From the NCBI GenBank assembly GCA_005223375.1, contig RXOD01005770.1, positions 1 to 12,550 on the forward strand: a stretch of 12,550 nt of DNA, read 5' to 3'. Positions 1-8,276 of the stretch are shown one piece after another. A program made the position numbers and the translations under genes. The stretch comes from Amoebophrya sp. AT5.2 (Eukaryota; Sar; Dinophyceae; Syndiniales; Amoebophryaceae). Under the pieces are notes generated by a model. That model was not told where the DNA came from. It did not search any database and worked only from the letters and a program-made list of their open reading frames with translations. Numbering within the stretch: the first letter of the stretch is position 1; every line of letters begins with the position of its first letter.

Positions 1-2134
1 ATTGTGGCGGAGTCCCGGGTTTGCCGTTCCCGGCTTTGCCGGCTTCCACCTGTCCCTGGATCTCGGCTTTCTTCTCCGGCGCGCTCGTATTATCCTTTCC
101 TTCGCGATCGCGTTCGTCTGCTTGTTTTTGGTCTGGCCTTTTCTGGGCCTCATTCCTTCCTTTCTTCTCTGCGTCCGCTTTCTTGGCCTTGGCGTCCGCG
201 GACGCCTTGTTCCCCTCCTCGTCCGCACTTGCTTGCTTTATCGCATCGTCTAGAGCCTCGTCCTCCGTGTTACTCTTGTTCTTATCCACGTTGGGGATCG
301 TCGGTTCATTTTGACCAGCAGCACCGGGCGCGCCCCTCGCTTGTTCCGCCGCGTTCTCGACCACCTCGATCTTGCTGGCTTTCAGCGCCTTTTTCATCTC
401 GTCAAAAAAGTCGTCCATCTCGTCCATCACCTTCTGGAACTCCTTCTTTTTGTCATCCCCCATCTCCACTTTTGCTACCGCACTGCGAAGTGTGACGCCG
501 TCCCCGCTGACGAGCTTCTGTATGGCGGAATACTGCTTCGAAAGTTCTGCCTTGGGGCCGGCCAGTTTCGCGGCGTCGATGGTAGATTTCTTCCCAGATA
601 CCGGCTTACCAGGAACGAGAGAAAGGTGCCGGATTCGGTGGAAGAGCTCTGCGAACCGCTTTCCGTGCGAAACCGCACTCCGAAACACCTTTGCAACGTG
701 AAGTATCTGCTTTGCGTCAATCTTCGTCGTCCCCTGCGCGTTCTCAAGCGCCTCCTTCGCCTCCTTAACTCTTTTCGAGGTAGTAGCCGCTTCCTTTGTC
801 ATCCCCGTGAACGCATCGCCTACGTTGCTATCGTTTACAGCGTCCTCGCCCACAGGCCCCGCTATATCTTCGTGTTCGTGTTCTTGCGAAGCCGTTCGTG
901 CCTCGTCTCGCTCCGCCGTTCGCTCTTCTCTCTTTTTGTCGTTCTTCAATGCATTGTCTATGCTGTTCGATGCCGCATCCGTTGCCGCCGCTTCTGCCTT
1001 TTCTGCCTTTTTTGCCTTCTCTCCTGCATCCTTTGCCAAGTGTTCCTCTATATCAGCTTCTTTCCGCACTTCCTCGCGATTTTTTTTATCGTTCGTCGAT
1101 TCATTGGCATTGGGATTGGCATCCCCCCTAAGCTTCTTCGCCACTGCCGTTGCGTGTCGTTCTTCGTTTTGCGCATCTTCTAGCTGTTTTTTTAGCTCTT
1201 TCTGTTTCTTCGCCAGTGCCGCGCTCTTCGGAGGCTCCGTTCCTTGTTGGTCTTCCTGGTTGCCTTTGTTCACTGCCTCATCTACCTGCTTCGTTAACTC
1301 GTCCCTTACCTTCGTCTCTTCCGCCGCTAGAGACTTAGCCCTTGCTCCTGCCTTCTCTGCCAACAGTTCCTCTTCTTTTGCTTCTTTCAGCGTTTCATCG
1401 CGATTTTTATTGTTCGTCGAGTCACTGGCCTCCTCCCTAAGCTTCTTCGCCAGTGCCTTTTTTTCTCGTTCTTCCTTTTGCGCATCTTCTTTCTGTTTTT
1501 TTAGCTCTTCCACTTTCTTCGCCAGTGCCGCGGTCTTCGAAGACTCCGGTGCCTGTTGCTGTTGGTCTTCCTGGTTGCCTTTCTTCAATTCCGCATCTAC
1601 CTGCCTCGTTACCTCCTCCGTTACCTTCGTCTCTTCCGCCGCTAGCGACTTAGCCCTTGCTCCTGCCTCCTTTGCCAACTGTTCCTCTTTTTCAGCTTCT
1701 TCCTGCGTTTCCTGCGCTTCTTTGCTATTTTTATTGTTCGTAGAGTCATTGCCATTGGCCTCCTTCCTAAGGTTCTCCACCAATGCCTCTTTTTCTCGTG
1801 CTACCTTTTGCGCATCTTCTTTTTCCTTTTTTTTGTCTTCCACTTTCTTCACCTGTGCCGCGATTCTCGTCTTCTCCTTCTCATCCTCCTCCCCATCTTT
1901 CGACTTCGGCGGTGCAGGCCCCTGCTCCTTCGGCTCTTCTTCCGGTTGCTTGACCATCTCGTCCCGAGGTCTGGCCTCGTCCTCCAGCAGTAGTGGAGGC
2001 GCGTACGAGCCGGTCTGCTTCCACACTTGCAGCTCCGCCGTGGTCGAGTACAGACTCGACCGCTCCCCCGACACCACGCAGTATTTTCGTTCGCCCGACT
2101 CCCCCACTCCAGTTAGAAACCACGAGCGAAAAAA
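1..2134 (-). CDS. Large Lys/Glu/Ala-rich coiled-coil repeat protein, partial (both ends unresolved)
   Basis: One minus-strand frame is free of stops from the TAG at 2137-2135 to the left edge, about 711 codons, so the C-terminus lies outside the window. There is no ATG in the first 59 codons; the first in-frame ATG is at 1957. The true 5' end is therefore either that ATG or an exon boundary, for example an AG acceptor just before 2106, after a CTAAC branch-like motif. The short head contains WKQTGSYAPPLLLE, followed by a Glu/Pro/Lys linker. Next come three tandem repeats of about 105 residues rich in Lys, Glu, Ala and Gln, a strong coiled-coil composition. A less repetitive helical part follows (including FAELFHRIRHL and VMDEMDDFFDEM), then an acidic/basic tail. 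I do not recognise the family. It could be a structural or cytoskeletal protein. That it is coding is well supported by the long frame and protein-like repeats; its function is unknown. Confidence 0.8.
900..1849 (-). repeat. Three tandem repeats of about 309-330 bp inside the coiled-coil gene
   Basis: Units begin at 1849, 1519 and 1210 on the minus strand; the first two are 330 and 309 bases (110 and 103 codons) and the third fades out near 900. Each starts with KK(V/Q)(E/K) and carries an E-D-A-Q core (GAAGATGCGC at 1819-1810, 1489-1480 and 1180-1171). A Ser/Thr-Asn-(N/D)-K-(N/K) patch follows. Units one and two share AGARAKSLAAEETKV and GNQEDQQ almost exactly at both protein and DNA level. 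The third unit is the most diverged. All length changes are multiples of three, which fits duplication under coding constraint. Confidence 0.8.
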
Positions 2135-2256
2135 CTAAAACTTCCGGTCGGACTCAGACTTACGGCCACATCTACCTGCTCTAGCATCCGAGATACAGAG
2201 ATTCCAAATCTTCGTACCAGGATGGCGCTTCGGAGAAGCCACGGCAGAGAGATTAG

Positions 2257-2631
2257 CTATTCCGATACGCAACTTCTTTCGCCAGGACTTCGCTGCGTTA
2301 AGGTCCGCGAACTGTTGAAGGAGCACCCTCCCTGCCACCTAGCATAGGGACACCACGACGGAGGAGCATGAGACAGCGGGCATGACCACAGAGCGAACTG
2401 TTCATCGATTGACTGAATTTTTGTGTTCTCTCGCTCGCTTAACTTCGGCGCCCTGAAGATGATCCCGTCTTCCGCCAGCTGGTTTAGGATACTGTCCGCG
2501 TCTCCGACGCCCAGGCCGTAGGGGGCGGTGTGGATGAGGTCGTGAACCTGGTTCAGAATCTCGTCGTCGCATGCGGTCTTCTCGCCCGTGGGCTCTTCGG
2601 GCGTCAGACGCACCACCTTCGCGCCGTGAAT
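2257..2631 (-). CDS. Probable exon of an unrecognised protein
   Basis: A frame is open from 2685 to a TGA at 2257 and reads like protein in its first two thirds: IHGAKVVRLTPEEPTGEK, then DDEILNQVHDLIHTAPYGLG, then ADSILNQLAEDGIIFRAPKL and SERENTKIQSIDEQFALW. A pyrimidine-rich stretch ending TTTGGCAG precedes 2631 and makes a plausible acceptor, phase 0. After about 2395 the translation loses its protein-like character, so a donor may lie between 2400 and 2330, but no phase-compatible one stands out. It may be the end of the gene to its right (joined from the GTACTG at 2872, also phase 0), an early exon of the coiled-coil gene, or a small gene of its own. No family is recognised. The coding call is moderate and the boundaries are weak. 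Confidence 0.45.
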   Translation of the reverse strand: MHGAKVVRLTPEEPTGEKTACDDEILNQVHDLIHTAPYGLGVGDADSILNQLAEDGIIFRAPKLSERENTKIQSIDEQFALWSCPLSHAPPSWCPYARWQGGCSFNSSRTLTQRSPGERSCVSE

Positions 2632-2863
2632 CTGCCAAAGTGTGGAAGTGGTATCGATCTGGATCTGATTCTGAGATCCATCACGCTAGAAGGCTGCAGC
2701 ACTAAGAATAAATCAATGTTTCATCCCCTTGCATCGGACGTCGTTTCAACGGACTATCAGACAGCCCAATCACACATGCAGATCATTTTCTTTCGTGCCA
2801 TCGCACGGGCACGGCACCAGCAAAATCAATCTATCGCACAACTTGGAATGATCTAAAACTATC

Positions 2864-3732
2864 CTACAGTACTTTGAGCATTCTTGTTTCTTCCCACTCG
2901 CACTTGTACTTGTCGGGTATGCGAGTGAGCTTCATGGTTTTTCCGTAGTCGGCCAGGTTCGCTTCGTCCGGGTAGCTTCCCACGATGCAGACCCGGTGCG
3001 CGGCGATGTCGAGGGCCCAGTTGTGCAGTACGTAGTCCAGGATCGGGCCGGCGCCCTTGATGTGCGGCACCACCGCCTCGTGCTTGTACACGATGATCTC
3101 CCCCTTTTCTTCTCGTCCAAGATGTTGGCCCTGTTCGGCAAACGACGAAGCAGTTGATGTGCTGGTCGCGGCCTTCTTCGTTGCTCGCTTCGCGCCCTCG
3201 CCCGCACTGTCCGTGACCGCCGCCACCTCCTCCTCCGCCTGCCGCTCCTCGCGCGAAGTCCCGCTGCTCTTGCCCGCCGCCCTCTCCTCGTCCAGCTTCT
3301 TCTGCAACCTCTTCGCCCCCTGGGAAGGCGCCTGCGCAATCCGATTCAGCTACTCATTCTCACTGCGCCAAATGCAAATCCAAATGTAATTGATCACAAC
3401 CACAAGCACAAGCACAACTCCAACTGATGGGCATACTGTAGGTAGCTTAAAGTAAAGACGCGGTACCGCGGAGCCCGGCATGTACCAGCCCTCTACGTCG
3501 CTGGTGACCACGTCGAGGTGAATGTCCAGCGACCAGATGGCCCCATCCATCTTCTCCAGAATCTCTTTCTCCAGCAGGTCCACATTCTCCTTGATCAGGC
3601 CGCGCGTGACGTTGCGGGCGTCCATCACGGTCCAGTACAGGAAGATCAGCGTTGCCCACAGCGCAAATATGCACACTATCACGATCGCCGCGCCCCGCTG
3701 CGGCCGCTTCGGGTGCACGAAAAACGTGTACC
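2864..3732 (-). CDS. Unrecognised single-pass membrane protein, two exons (3732-3437 and 3331-2864)
   Basis: The first exon encodes a basic lead (FFVHPKRPQRG), one hydrophobic helix (AAIVIVCIFALWATLIFLYW) and then DARNVTRGL with an N-glycosylation sequon. A charged helix (ENVDLLEKEILEKMDGAIW) follows. Lysines and arginines sit only before the helix, so the rest is predicted lumenal or extracellular. The exon seems to start at 3732 after CATCTACAG, phase 1. A GTATGC donor at 3436 and an acceptor GCGCAG ending at 3332 (or the TAG ending at 3350) keep the frame and remove the stop at 3352-3350. The second exon has a Lys/Glu/Ala-rich linker and a globular part including EIIVYKHEAVVPHIKGAG and AHRVCIVGSYPDEANL, ending at TAG 2866-2864. 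It has no internal ATG upstream of that part, so it needs the upstream exon. The 5' end is unsettled: a mini-exon starting at 3866, or the preceding gene. No family recognised. Confidence 0.6.
3332..3436 (-). other. Predicted GT-AG intron, 105 bases
   Basis: The donor GTATGC follows codons for FKLPT and the acceptor is GCGCAG; both sides are phase 0. Splicing here removes an in-frame TAG at 3352-3350 and joins two stretches that already share a frame. An alternative acceptor is that TAG itself, which would add six residues (LNRIAQ). Read as coding, the intron gives a very hydrophobic segment, so retention is also possible (see findings). Confidence 0.5.
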
Positions 3733-3876
3733 CTGTAGATGCATGGTGCGAGCGAGAAAAAATTAATGAGAATGCATGGATGCCCACGGCCACGACGATG
3801 ATCGCCCGATTTTGATTATTTTTCCATTCTATTCCTACGATCTATAACTGGATACATATACAACATCAAATCCCCT

Positions 3877-5697
3877 TTACGCAAAGAAATCGGTCGTACC
3901 CAAGTCGTCCCTCGTTTTTGGCACGTTTCTTTCGTAGTCGCGGAACTCCCGCTTTTCCTCGCCGGTTTTGGTGTAGTAGAAGGTGCGCACCTTGAAGTAC
4001 ACGAACACGGCGAGCAGGGTGAGGAGGAAGCTGACCAGCCAGCCGAACTGGTACTCGTAGACCTCTTCGAGCCCCATGCGCCCCGGGATTGCGTCCAGCC
4101 GCTGCCCCGGCTGGTTCGCGGAGAGGAACTCGATGAAGTTGTACATGAAGTGGAGGGCCGAAACCGGCGCCCCCAGGTCCTTCACTGGGTTCGCGCCCTG
4201 GTACGCAAAGTACTCCTGCGCCGTCACGTCCGAGTCCTTGTGGTGCACGCCGTACGTCACTCGGTGCTGCACGTCGCTCTTGGGGGCGGCAAGCCTCTCC
4301 GCGAGCAGCGCGCGCTCCTGCTCGACCTGCTCCGTCTCCCGGTGCGCCAGCGAGCGATGAAGCTCCTGCAGCTGCTCTTCTTGTCCCTGCTCTTGCTTCT
4401 GCAGCTTTTGCTTTTGGGTGGCAGTGGTGGTAGCGCCCGCGCGACGTTGCAGCTGGTTTAGCTCCTGCATCTCCCGCTGCTCCTGCTCCAGAGTCTCCCC
4501 TTCGCGGTGAAACTCGCTCTCTTCTCGCTTTGTCGCGGCACTATGCGCCTGCTCTGCCGTTATCTTCTGCCGCTTCGTCTCCACCACGCGGCTTTGCTGC
4601 AGTTGCCCCTGTTGCTCCGCCGTTGTGCTCCTCGCTTGGGCTTGCCCGCGTCCCTGTCGCTGCAGCGAACCCTCCCTGTGGTACAATTTTCTCTGTCCCT
4701 GCTGGAGGCTCTCCTTCGTCATACTCCCTGCGCCCGTCGCCTCCCCAAGCGAGAGCTCGAGAGCCGAAGAAGAGGAAAACGTGGCCGAGCCGAGGGCGCC
4801 GCCGCCGCCGCGGAGGCTCCCGGTTTCGGACTTGGAGGTAGTGGTAACAGTAGGTGGGTCATCCGCCAGGCCCGCTCCGGCCTCCGGTTCCTCCGCGGCG
4901 TCGGCATCTACGGACGAGAAGCCTCCGCGCAGATTCGTGGTCTTTTGCGGCGGCGGCCGCGGCTTCTCTAGTACAACGTCCTCTACCTCCTCGGCCTGCT
5001 GCAGCGCCGACGACGGGGGGGGCTCCTCTATGTCTATTCTGGGCTTCTGCAGCGTCGCAGACGGCTTCGTTACCTTCCCCAGCTTCTTCAGTGCCGCAGC
5101 CGGCTGAGCTATTGTTCCGCCGGGCTCCTTTTGCAGCGCCGAAGCCGGCCTTTCTACGTTTACCGTCCCTTTCTGCAGTGTCGCAGCCGGCTTCGCTATT
5201 CTTCCCCCGGGCTCCTTTTGCAGCGCCGATGAAGCCGGCCTTTCTACGTTTACCGCTCCTTTCTGCAGTGCCGCAGCCGGCTTCGCTGTTCTTCCCCCGG
5301 GCTCCTTTTGCAGCACCGAAACGGCAACCGGAGTCTCCACTCCTTCCGCTCCGCTCTGCGTTCCCGCTCGCGCCGGCGCTGCTCCTGCGCGCCGCTGTGG
5401 AGGCAACCGCTGCTTCACGCGCGCCGTCTGGTCGATGACGACCACCTCTTCGGATCCTGGGCTGTCCGACGGGCTGTAGAGCTCGTCATCGCTCTCCTCC
5501 CCAAAGTCATCACTCCCTGAAGAGTCCCCGTATCCGCCTCGCGCGTCGTCCACCCCCTCTGATCCCCCCTCGTCTGACCCGAAGTCCTCGCGAGCAGATT
5601 CTTCGAGCCCTCGCCCCACTTCTGCAAAGAGCAGCCAGCGCAGCCCGCCGAGCAGCAGGAGCCGGAAATACAGCGCGAAGAACATGATCCTTCTCAT
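3877..5697 (-). CDS. Predicted signal-peptide membrane protein with tandem repeats and Gln-rich coiled coil
   Basis: I take the ATG at 5697 (context AACCATGA), giving 606 residues. The frame stays open further upstream, but only from a TTG, and this ATG is followed at once by a signal-like stretch: two arginines, then MFFALYFRLLLLGG and LRWLLF. Residues 30-95 are strongly acidic and Ser/Gly-rich. Residues 122-192 hold tandem repeats built on LQKEPGG, KPAA and VNVERPAS, with a degenerate extension to about 220. Residues 325-470 are Gln/Glu-rich and likely coiled coil. A globular-looking part follows (ALHFMYNFIEFLSANQPG), then a membrane helix at 551-570 (FGWLVSFLLTLLAVFVYFKV) and a basic juxtamembrane tail. 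This suggests a type I protein with a large lumenal or surface part and a short cytosolic tail. The family is not recognised. The tail ends DDLGTTDFFA with TAA, or a GTACGA donor at 3899 may splice it onto the next exon at 3732. Confidence 0.75.
   Translation of the reverse strand: MRRIMFFALYFRLLLLGGLRWLLFAEVGRGLEESAREDFGSDEGGSEGVDDARGGYGDSSGSDDFGEESDDELYSPSDSPGSEEVVVIDQTARVKQRLPPQRRAGAAPARAGTQSGAEGVETPVAVSVLQKEPGGRTAKPAAALQKGAVNVERPASSALQKEPGGRIAKPAATLQKGTVNVERPASALQKEPGGTIAQPAAALKKLGKVTKPSATLQKPRIDIEEPPPSSALQQAEEVEDVVLEKPRPPPQKTTNLRGGFSSVDADAAEEPEAGAGLADDPPTVTTTSKSETGSLRGGGGALGSATFSSSSALELSLGEATGAGSMTKESLQQGQRKLYHREGSLQRQGRGQAQARSTTAEQQGQLQQSRVVETKRQKITAEQAHSAATKREESEFHREGETLEQEQREMQELNQLQRRAGATTTATQKQKLQKQEQGQEEQLQELHRSLAHRETEQVEQERALLAERLAAPKSDVQHRVTYGVHHKDSDVTAQEYFAYQGANPVKDLGAPVSALHFMYNFIEFLSANQPGQRLDAIPGRMGLEEVYEYQFGWLVSFLLTLLAVFVYFKVRTFYYTKTGEEKREFRDYERNVPKTRDDLGTTDFFA
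5122..5320 (-). repeat. Tandem 87/90-bp repeat encoding LQKEPGG...VNVERPAS units
   Basis: On the plus strand GGGCTCCTTTTGCAGC recurs at 5122, 5209 and 5299, so the periods are 87 and 90 bases; the one length difference is a single inserted codon. The third copy is only a stub of about 22 bases. The encoded unit is a 29- or 30-residue block of LQKEPGG, a KPAA patch and VNVERPAS. Copies are nearly identical at DNA level, so the duplication is recent or kept alike. Weaker relatives (ALKKLGKVTKPSATLQK) continue to about 5035. Confidence 0.85.
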
Positions 5698-6869
5698 GGT
5701 TCTCTCCACCTCGCCCCGGACCCAGACCCAGACTCCTGGCGCGGTGTTGCTAGTACGGCGGCTGGTGCCCTGACGCAAAGTAAGCGGCGCGGCCTTGCGC
5801 TGGTCAGGAAGCAGTAGCGGTCACGCGATCGCGACTGCGGTCGTGTGTCGCACGATGACGCACGTCGTCGCCGACGTGAGGCTGAAACGGCAACGACATC
5901 GGGTCCCCGCCTTGTTCCCAGGGGGGCCTCTGAATTTAATAAATTGCCTTCTTCAATTATTCGATTGCAACTCGATAGTGAACCGTGCCGGCCGTCTGAA
6001 TTTAGAGTGGCCTCTACAGAGCCGCAGGGAGTCGCACCGTATCCTCGCCACGACATCGCCCTACCCACGCCATTGTTCTCGGAGCTTCTGGTGGTGAGAA
6101 GGAGGTAGTCGATTTGGATTTGGCATTGTCAACGGCAACGGCATGCGGGATCATTATTTACATACAAGATGACGAATTCGACGTAGAAGAAGTACGAAAA
6201 CATTGATTGCCCTCTTGCATCGACGAGTCATTAATTGCTTTACCACCTCGTCTACCGCAGAGTGGCAAGAACGTGTCCCTTTTGAGTGGTCCCTCCTTCG
6301 ATTTTGTCTCTCGGCAGCGGTTATTTTCCCACTCTCACTCTCACATCGATCGAGATCGAAGTACTACAACAAAATAAATACACCGGAGCACGAGACCATG
6401 CGACAAGCACTGGCTGAACACATCGCATCTGTTGATTCAGATTCACAATTTTCCCATGTATAGTGCGGTAAAAACAGTTTCCCATAGATAGTGCGTTTCC
6501 CATAGATAGTTCGGAACTCCTCCCTACTCCTGTCGCAGTGTTGATCTTGTTGGGACTGAATCTCCGCTCACTTGTTCGGAAACACGATGGGAGTGGATAC
6601 GGCTCAGCCACCACCTCAGACAACGGGATCGAAGACTTTGGATCTTACCAGGTTGTCCGGCAGACGAGCACGAGCACGAGAAGCAACGGTGCGAACAAGA
6701 TTGAGTCAAGTTCCTGACTTGAGTAAAATCAGCCACTCCCCGAAGTGCCGCATGCGTGACACTCTGTCCGATTTTTCCGGCCAAGTTTTGGCGGGAGCAT
6801 CGATCACTCCAGGCAGTGACCATTTCGGATAGGCGCTCTCGTGGCTGTCCGACAAAAAAAAAGTTTCGT
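5698..6869. other. Spacer between GPN2 and the repeat-bearing membrane protein gene
   Basis: No convincing coding exon, tRNA or other structured RNA was found on either strand. Open frames here are short and not protein-like. It should hold the 3' untranslated region of GPN2 and the 5' region of the membrane protein gene. The one notable item is the 18-base repeat cluster at 6450-6513. The section 6160-6520 is more AT-rich than the rest. Confidence 0.5.
6450..6513. repeat. Three copies of an 18-bp repeat
   Basis: The unit TTTCCCATAGATAGTGCG occurs at 6478-6495, directly followed by a copy with one change at 6496-6513. A third copy with TG for AG, TTTCCCATGTATAGTGCG, lies at 6450-6467, separated by ten bases. 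It is noncoding and lies about 360 bases past the GPN2 stop codon. Its role is unknown. Confidence 0.75.
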
Positions 6870-8276
6870 TCAACTTCCACTTCCCTCTGCTGGTGGATCT
6901 AGGTACTTTTCTTGCAAGCGGTCTATGTACTCTGCGTACTCGGCTTGGCTGTCTGCCAGCACTGCGTCGAACATGTTTTCCGCCTTCGCGTGTTTCGGTT
7001 CATTACCTCCCCCCGCGCCAGCACCCTTCGCCTCCGCCCGCTCCAGCTCGTTGCAGGCCTTTTCTGCGAACACCCGTCCGTTGCTCTGGTCGCAGCGGAG
7101 CAGTATCCGATACACCGATTCCTTATCCTCGATGTTGCAGGGGTCGAACCGAATCAAATTGTACTCCTCGACGATCTCGGCCAGGCCCTCATAAAACTTG
7201 CGGAACTTTCGGAACAGCGGGTGCTGCAGAAACCCGGTCTGCCGCGGTGGTGCTGCTGATCGTTGGGAATCTATTGGCCCCTCTCGTTGTCGCGCTGGTG
7301 CTGCTCCTTCTCCTACAACCCCAACATGTTGGGCGGTACTATCAGAAATCGCCTCGCCGTTTTCGTCGCGCTCCACCACGACCCCCGTCGAAAAACGGTT
7401 CTCGAGGTTCTCAGGATCAGGATCGTCGCCGTCCGCGTCCTTTCCTTTATTGACGCTTGGTATTCGTTCCTCTTCTTGACCGCTACTATTTTCAACATCT
7501 ACTCCGACGACCGCGTTTTCGTTTGCACCTCCACCTGCCGCTGCTCCGGAGTTTCCGAACAGCTTCGGACCTCCCGCTCCACGCGCCGCCGCCCCCTCGG
7601 TTAATGCAACAAGCTCTTCTTGCCACGCGTCGCGCAGCACGCCCGCGTTGTGCAGCAGGTGGCTCAGGTCCTCCACCCCCAGGTAGTAGTCCAGCCGGAA
7701 GGGGAGATCCCCCGCGAAGTCCCGCATCAGGTCCACCTTCGTGAGGACGTTCACGGGGGGCAGCTCCAGGTGCATCGTGCACGTGAGCGCCGTGAGCACC
7801 CCGGCGACGAAACTCCCCGCGTCGCGGCACCAGGTCGAGTCCACCAGGTGCACGCAGCACAGCCGCAGGTCCAAATCTTTGGATAGCTTTTTTGTGATGT
7901 TCTTCATCACCGTGTGGTGGAGGTACAGCTCCACCTGCCCGGGCAGGTCGAAGATCAGGTAGCGCGACCGCCAGTAGGGGAAGGCCTTCAGCTTGGTGTA
8001 GAGGAAGGTCTGGAGGTGCGTCTCGACGAACTCCATCGCGAAAACCAGCCCGCCGTTGGGGCCCAGGTGGTATTCGTCCATCACGTCCTCCACGGTGATC
8101 AGCTCCTTGATGTCGATGCAGTTCTCGCGGTCGTAGGGAAGCTGGTCGTTCCCAGGATCAAGATTGATCACGAGGTAGGGCCGCTTCAACGCCAGACACA
8201 GCTGCTGCATGCCGTGGGCGTAAGTCGTCTTCCCTGCGCCCGGAGGACCAAGAATAAACTGACCAAACATCGCCAT
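6870..8276 (-). CDS. GPN2: GPN-loop GTPase 2 (GPN2)
   Basis: GPN-loop GTPases bind and hydrolyse GTP and help assemble RNA polymerase II (and III) in the cytoplasm and bring it into the nucleus. This 468-residue single exon starts at the first ATG (8276; MAMFGQF). It shows the P-loop GPPGAGKT at 10-17, LDPGN after strand two (40-44), the defining Gly-Pro-Asn of LGPNGG at 72-74, the Walker B-like FDLPGQVEL at 109-117 and the TKVD guanine-specificity motif at 179-182. The C-terminal part (FRKFRKFYEGLAEIVEEYNL, then NIEDKESVYRILL and LQEKYL near 457) matches GPN2 rather than GPN1 or GPN3. The usual length is about 310. The excess is a low-complexity Gly/Ala/acidic insertion at about 210-352, placed between the LDYY/DLSHLL helix and the LFRKFRKFY helix, plus an Ala/Gly patch near 416-424. 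All catalytic motifs are intact. Confidence 0.93.
   Translation of the reverse strand: MAMFGQFILGPPGAGKTTYAHGMQQLCLALKRPYLVINLDPGNDQLPYDRENCIDIKELITVEDVMDEYHLGPNGGLVFAMEFVETHLQTFLYTKLKAFPYWRSRYLIFDLPGQVELYLHHTVMKNITKKLSKDLDLRLCCVHLVDSTWCRDAGSFVAGVLTALTCTMHLELPPVNVLTKVDLMRDFAGDLPFRLDYYLGVEDLSHLLHNAGVLRDAWQEELVALTEGAAARGAGGPKLFGNSGAAAGGGANENAVVGVDVENSSGQEEERIPSVNKGKDADGDDPDPENLENRFSTGVVVERDENGEAISDSTAQHVGVVGEGAAPARQREGPIDSQRSAAPPRQTGFLQHPLFRKFRKFYEGLAEIVEEYNLIRFDPCNIEDKESVYRILLRCDQSNGRVFAEKACNELERAEAKGAGAGGGNEPKHAKAENMFDAVLADSQAEYAEYIDRLQEKYLDPPAEGSGS

Noticed and set aside
311..1183. 290-codon plus-strand open frame with Cys/Phe/Leu/Arg-rich, membrane-like segments
   Set aside because: It is exactly antisense, codon on codon, to the coiled-coil gene, starts at TTG, and its hydrophobic segments are reverse complements of Lys/Glu codons.
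807..2138. 443-codon plus-strand open frame, Ser/Phe/Ala-rich
   Set aside because: It is the antisense shadow of the Glu/Lys/Ala-rich coiled-coil gene: GAA, GAG and AAG codons read backwards in a shifted frame give Phe, Ser and Leu-type codons and few stops. It has no recognisable domain.
4507..5438. Several overlapping plus-strand open frames of 100 to 194 codons
   Set aside because: They are Arg/Pro/Ser-rich shadows opposite the repeat-bearing membrane protein gene, whose GC-rich repeats keep all frames free of stops. The minus frame has the signal peptide and membrane helix.
5698..5778. Upstream extension of the membrane protein frame to 5778
   Set aside because: It begins at a TTG and would put 27 polar residues before the signal-like stretch; the ATG at 5697 in good context is preferred.
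6893..7860. Plus- and minus-strand frames overlapping GPN2
   Set aside because: GPN2 is certain from its motifs, and these frames are GC-rich shadows without family features.
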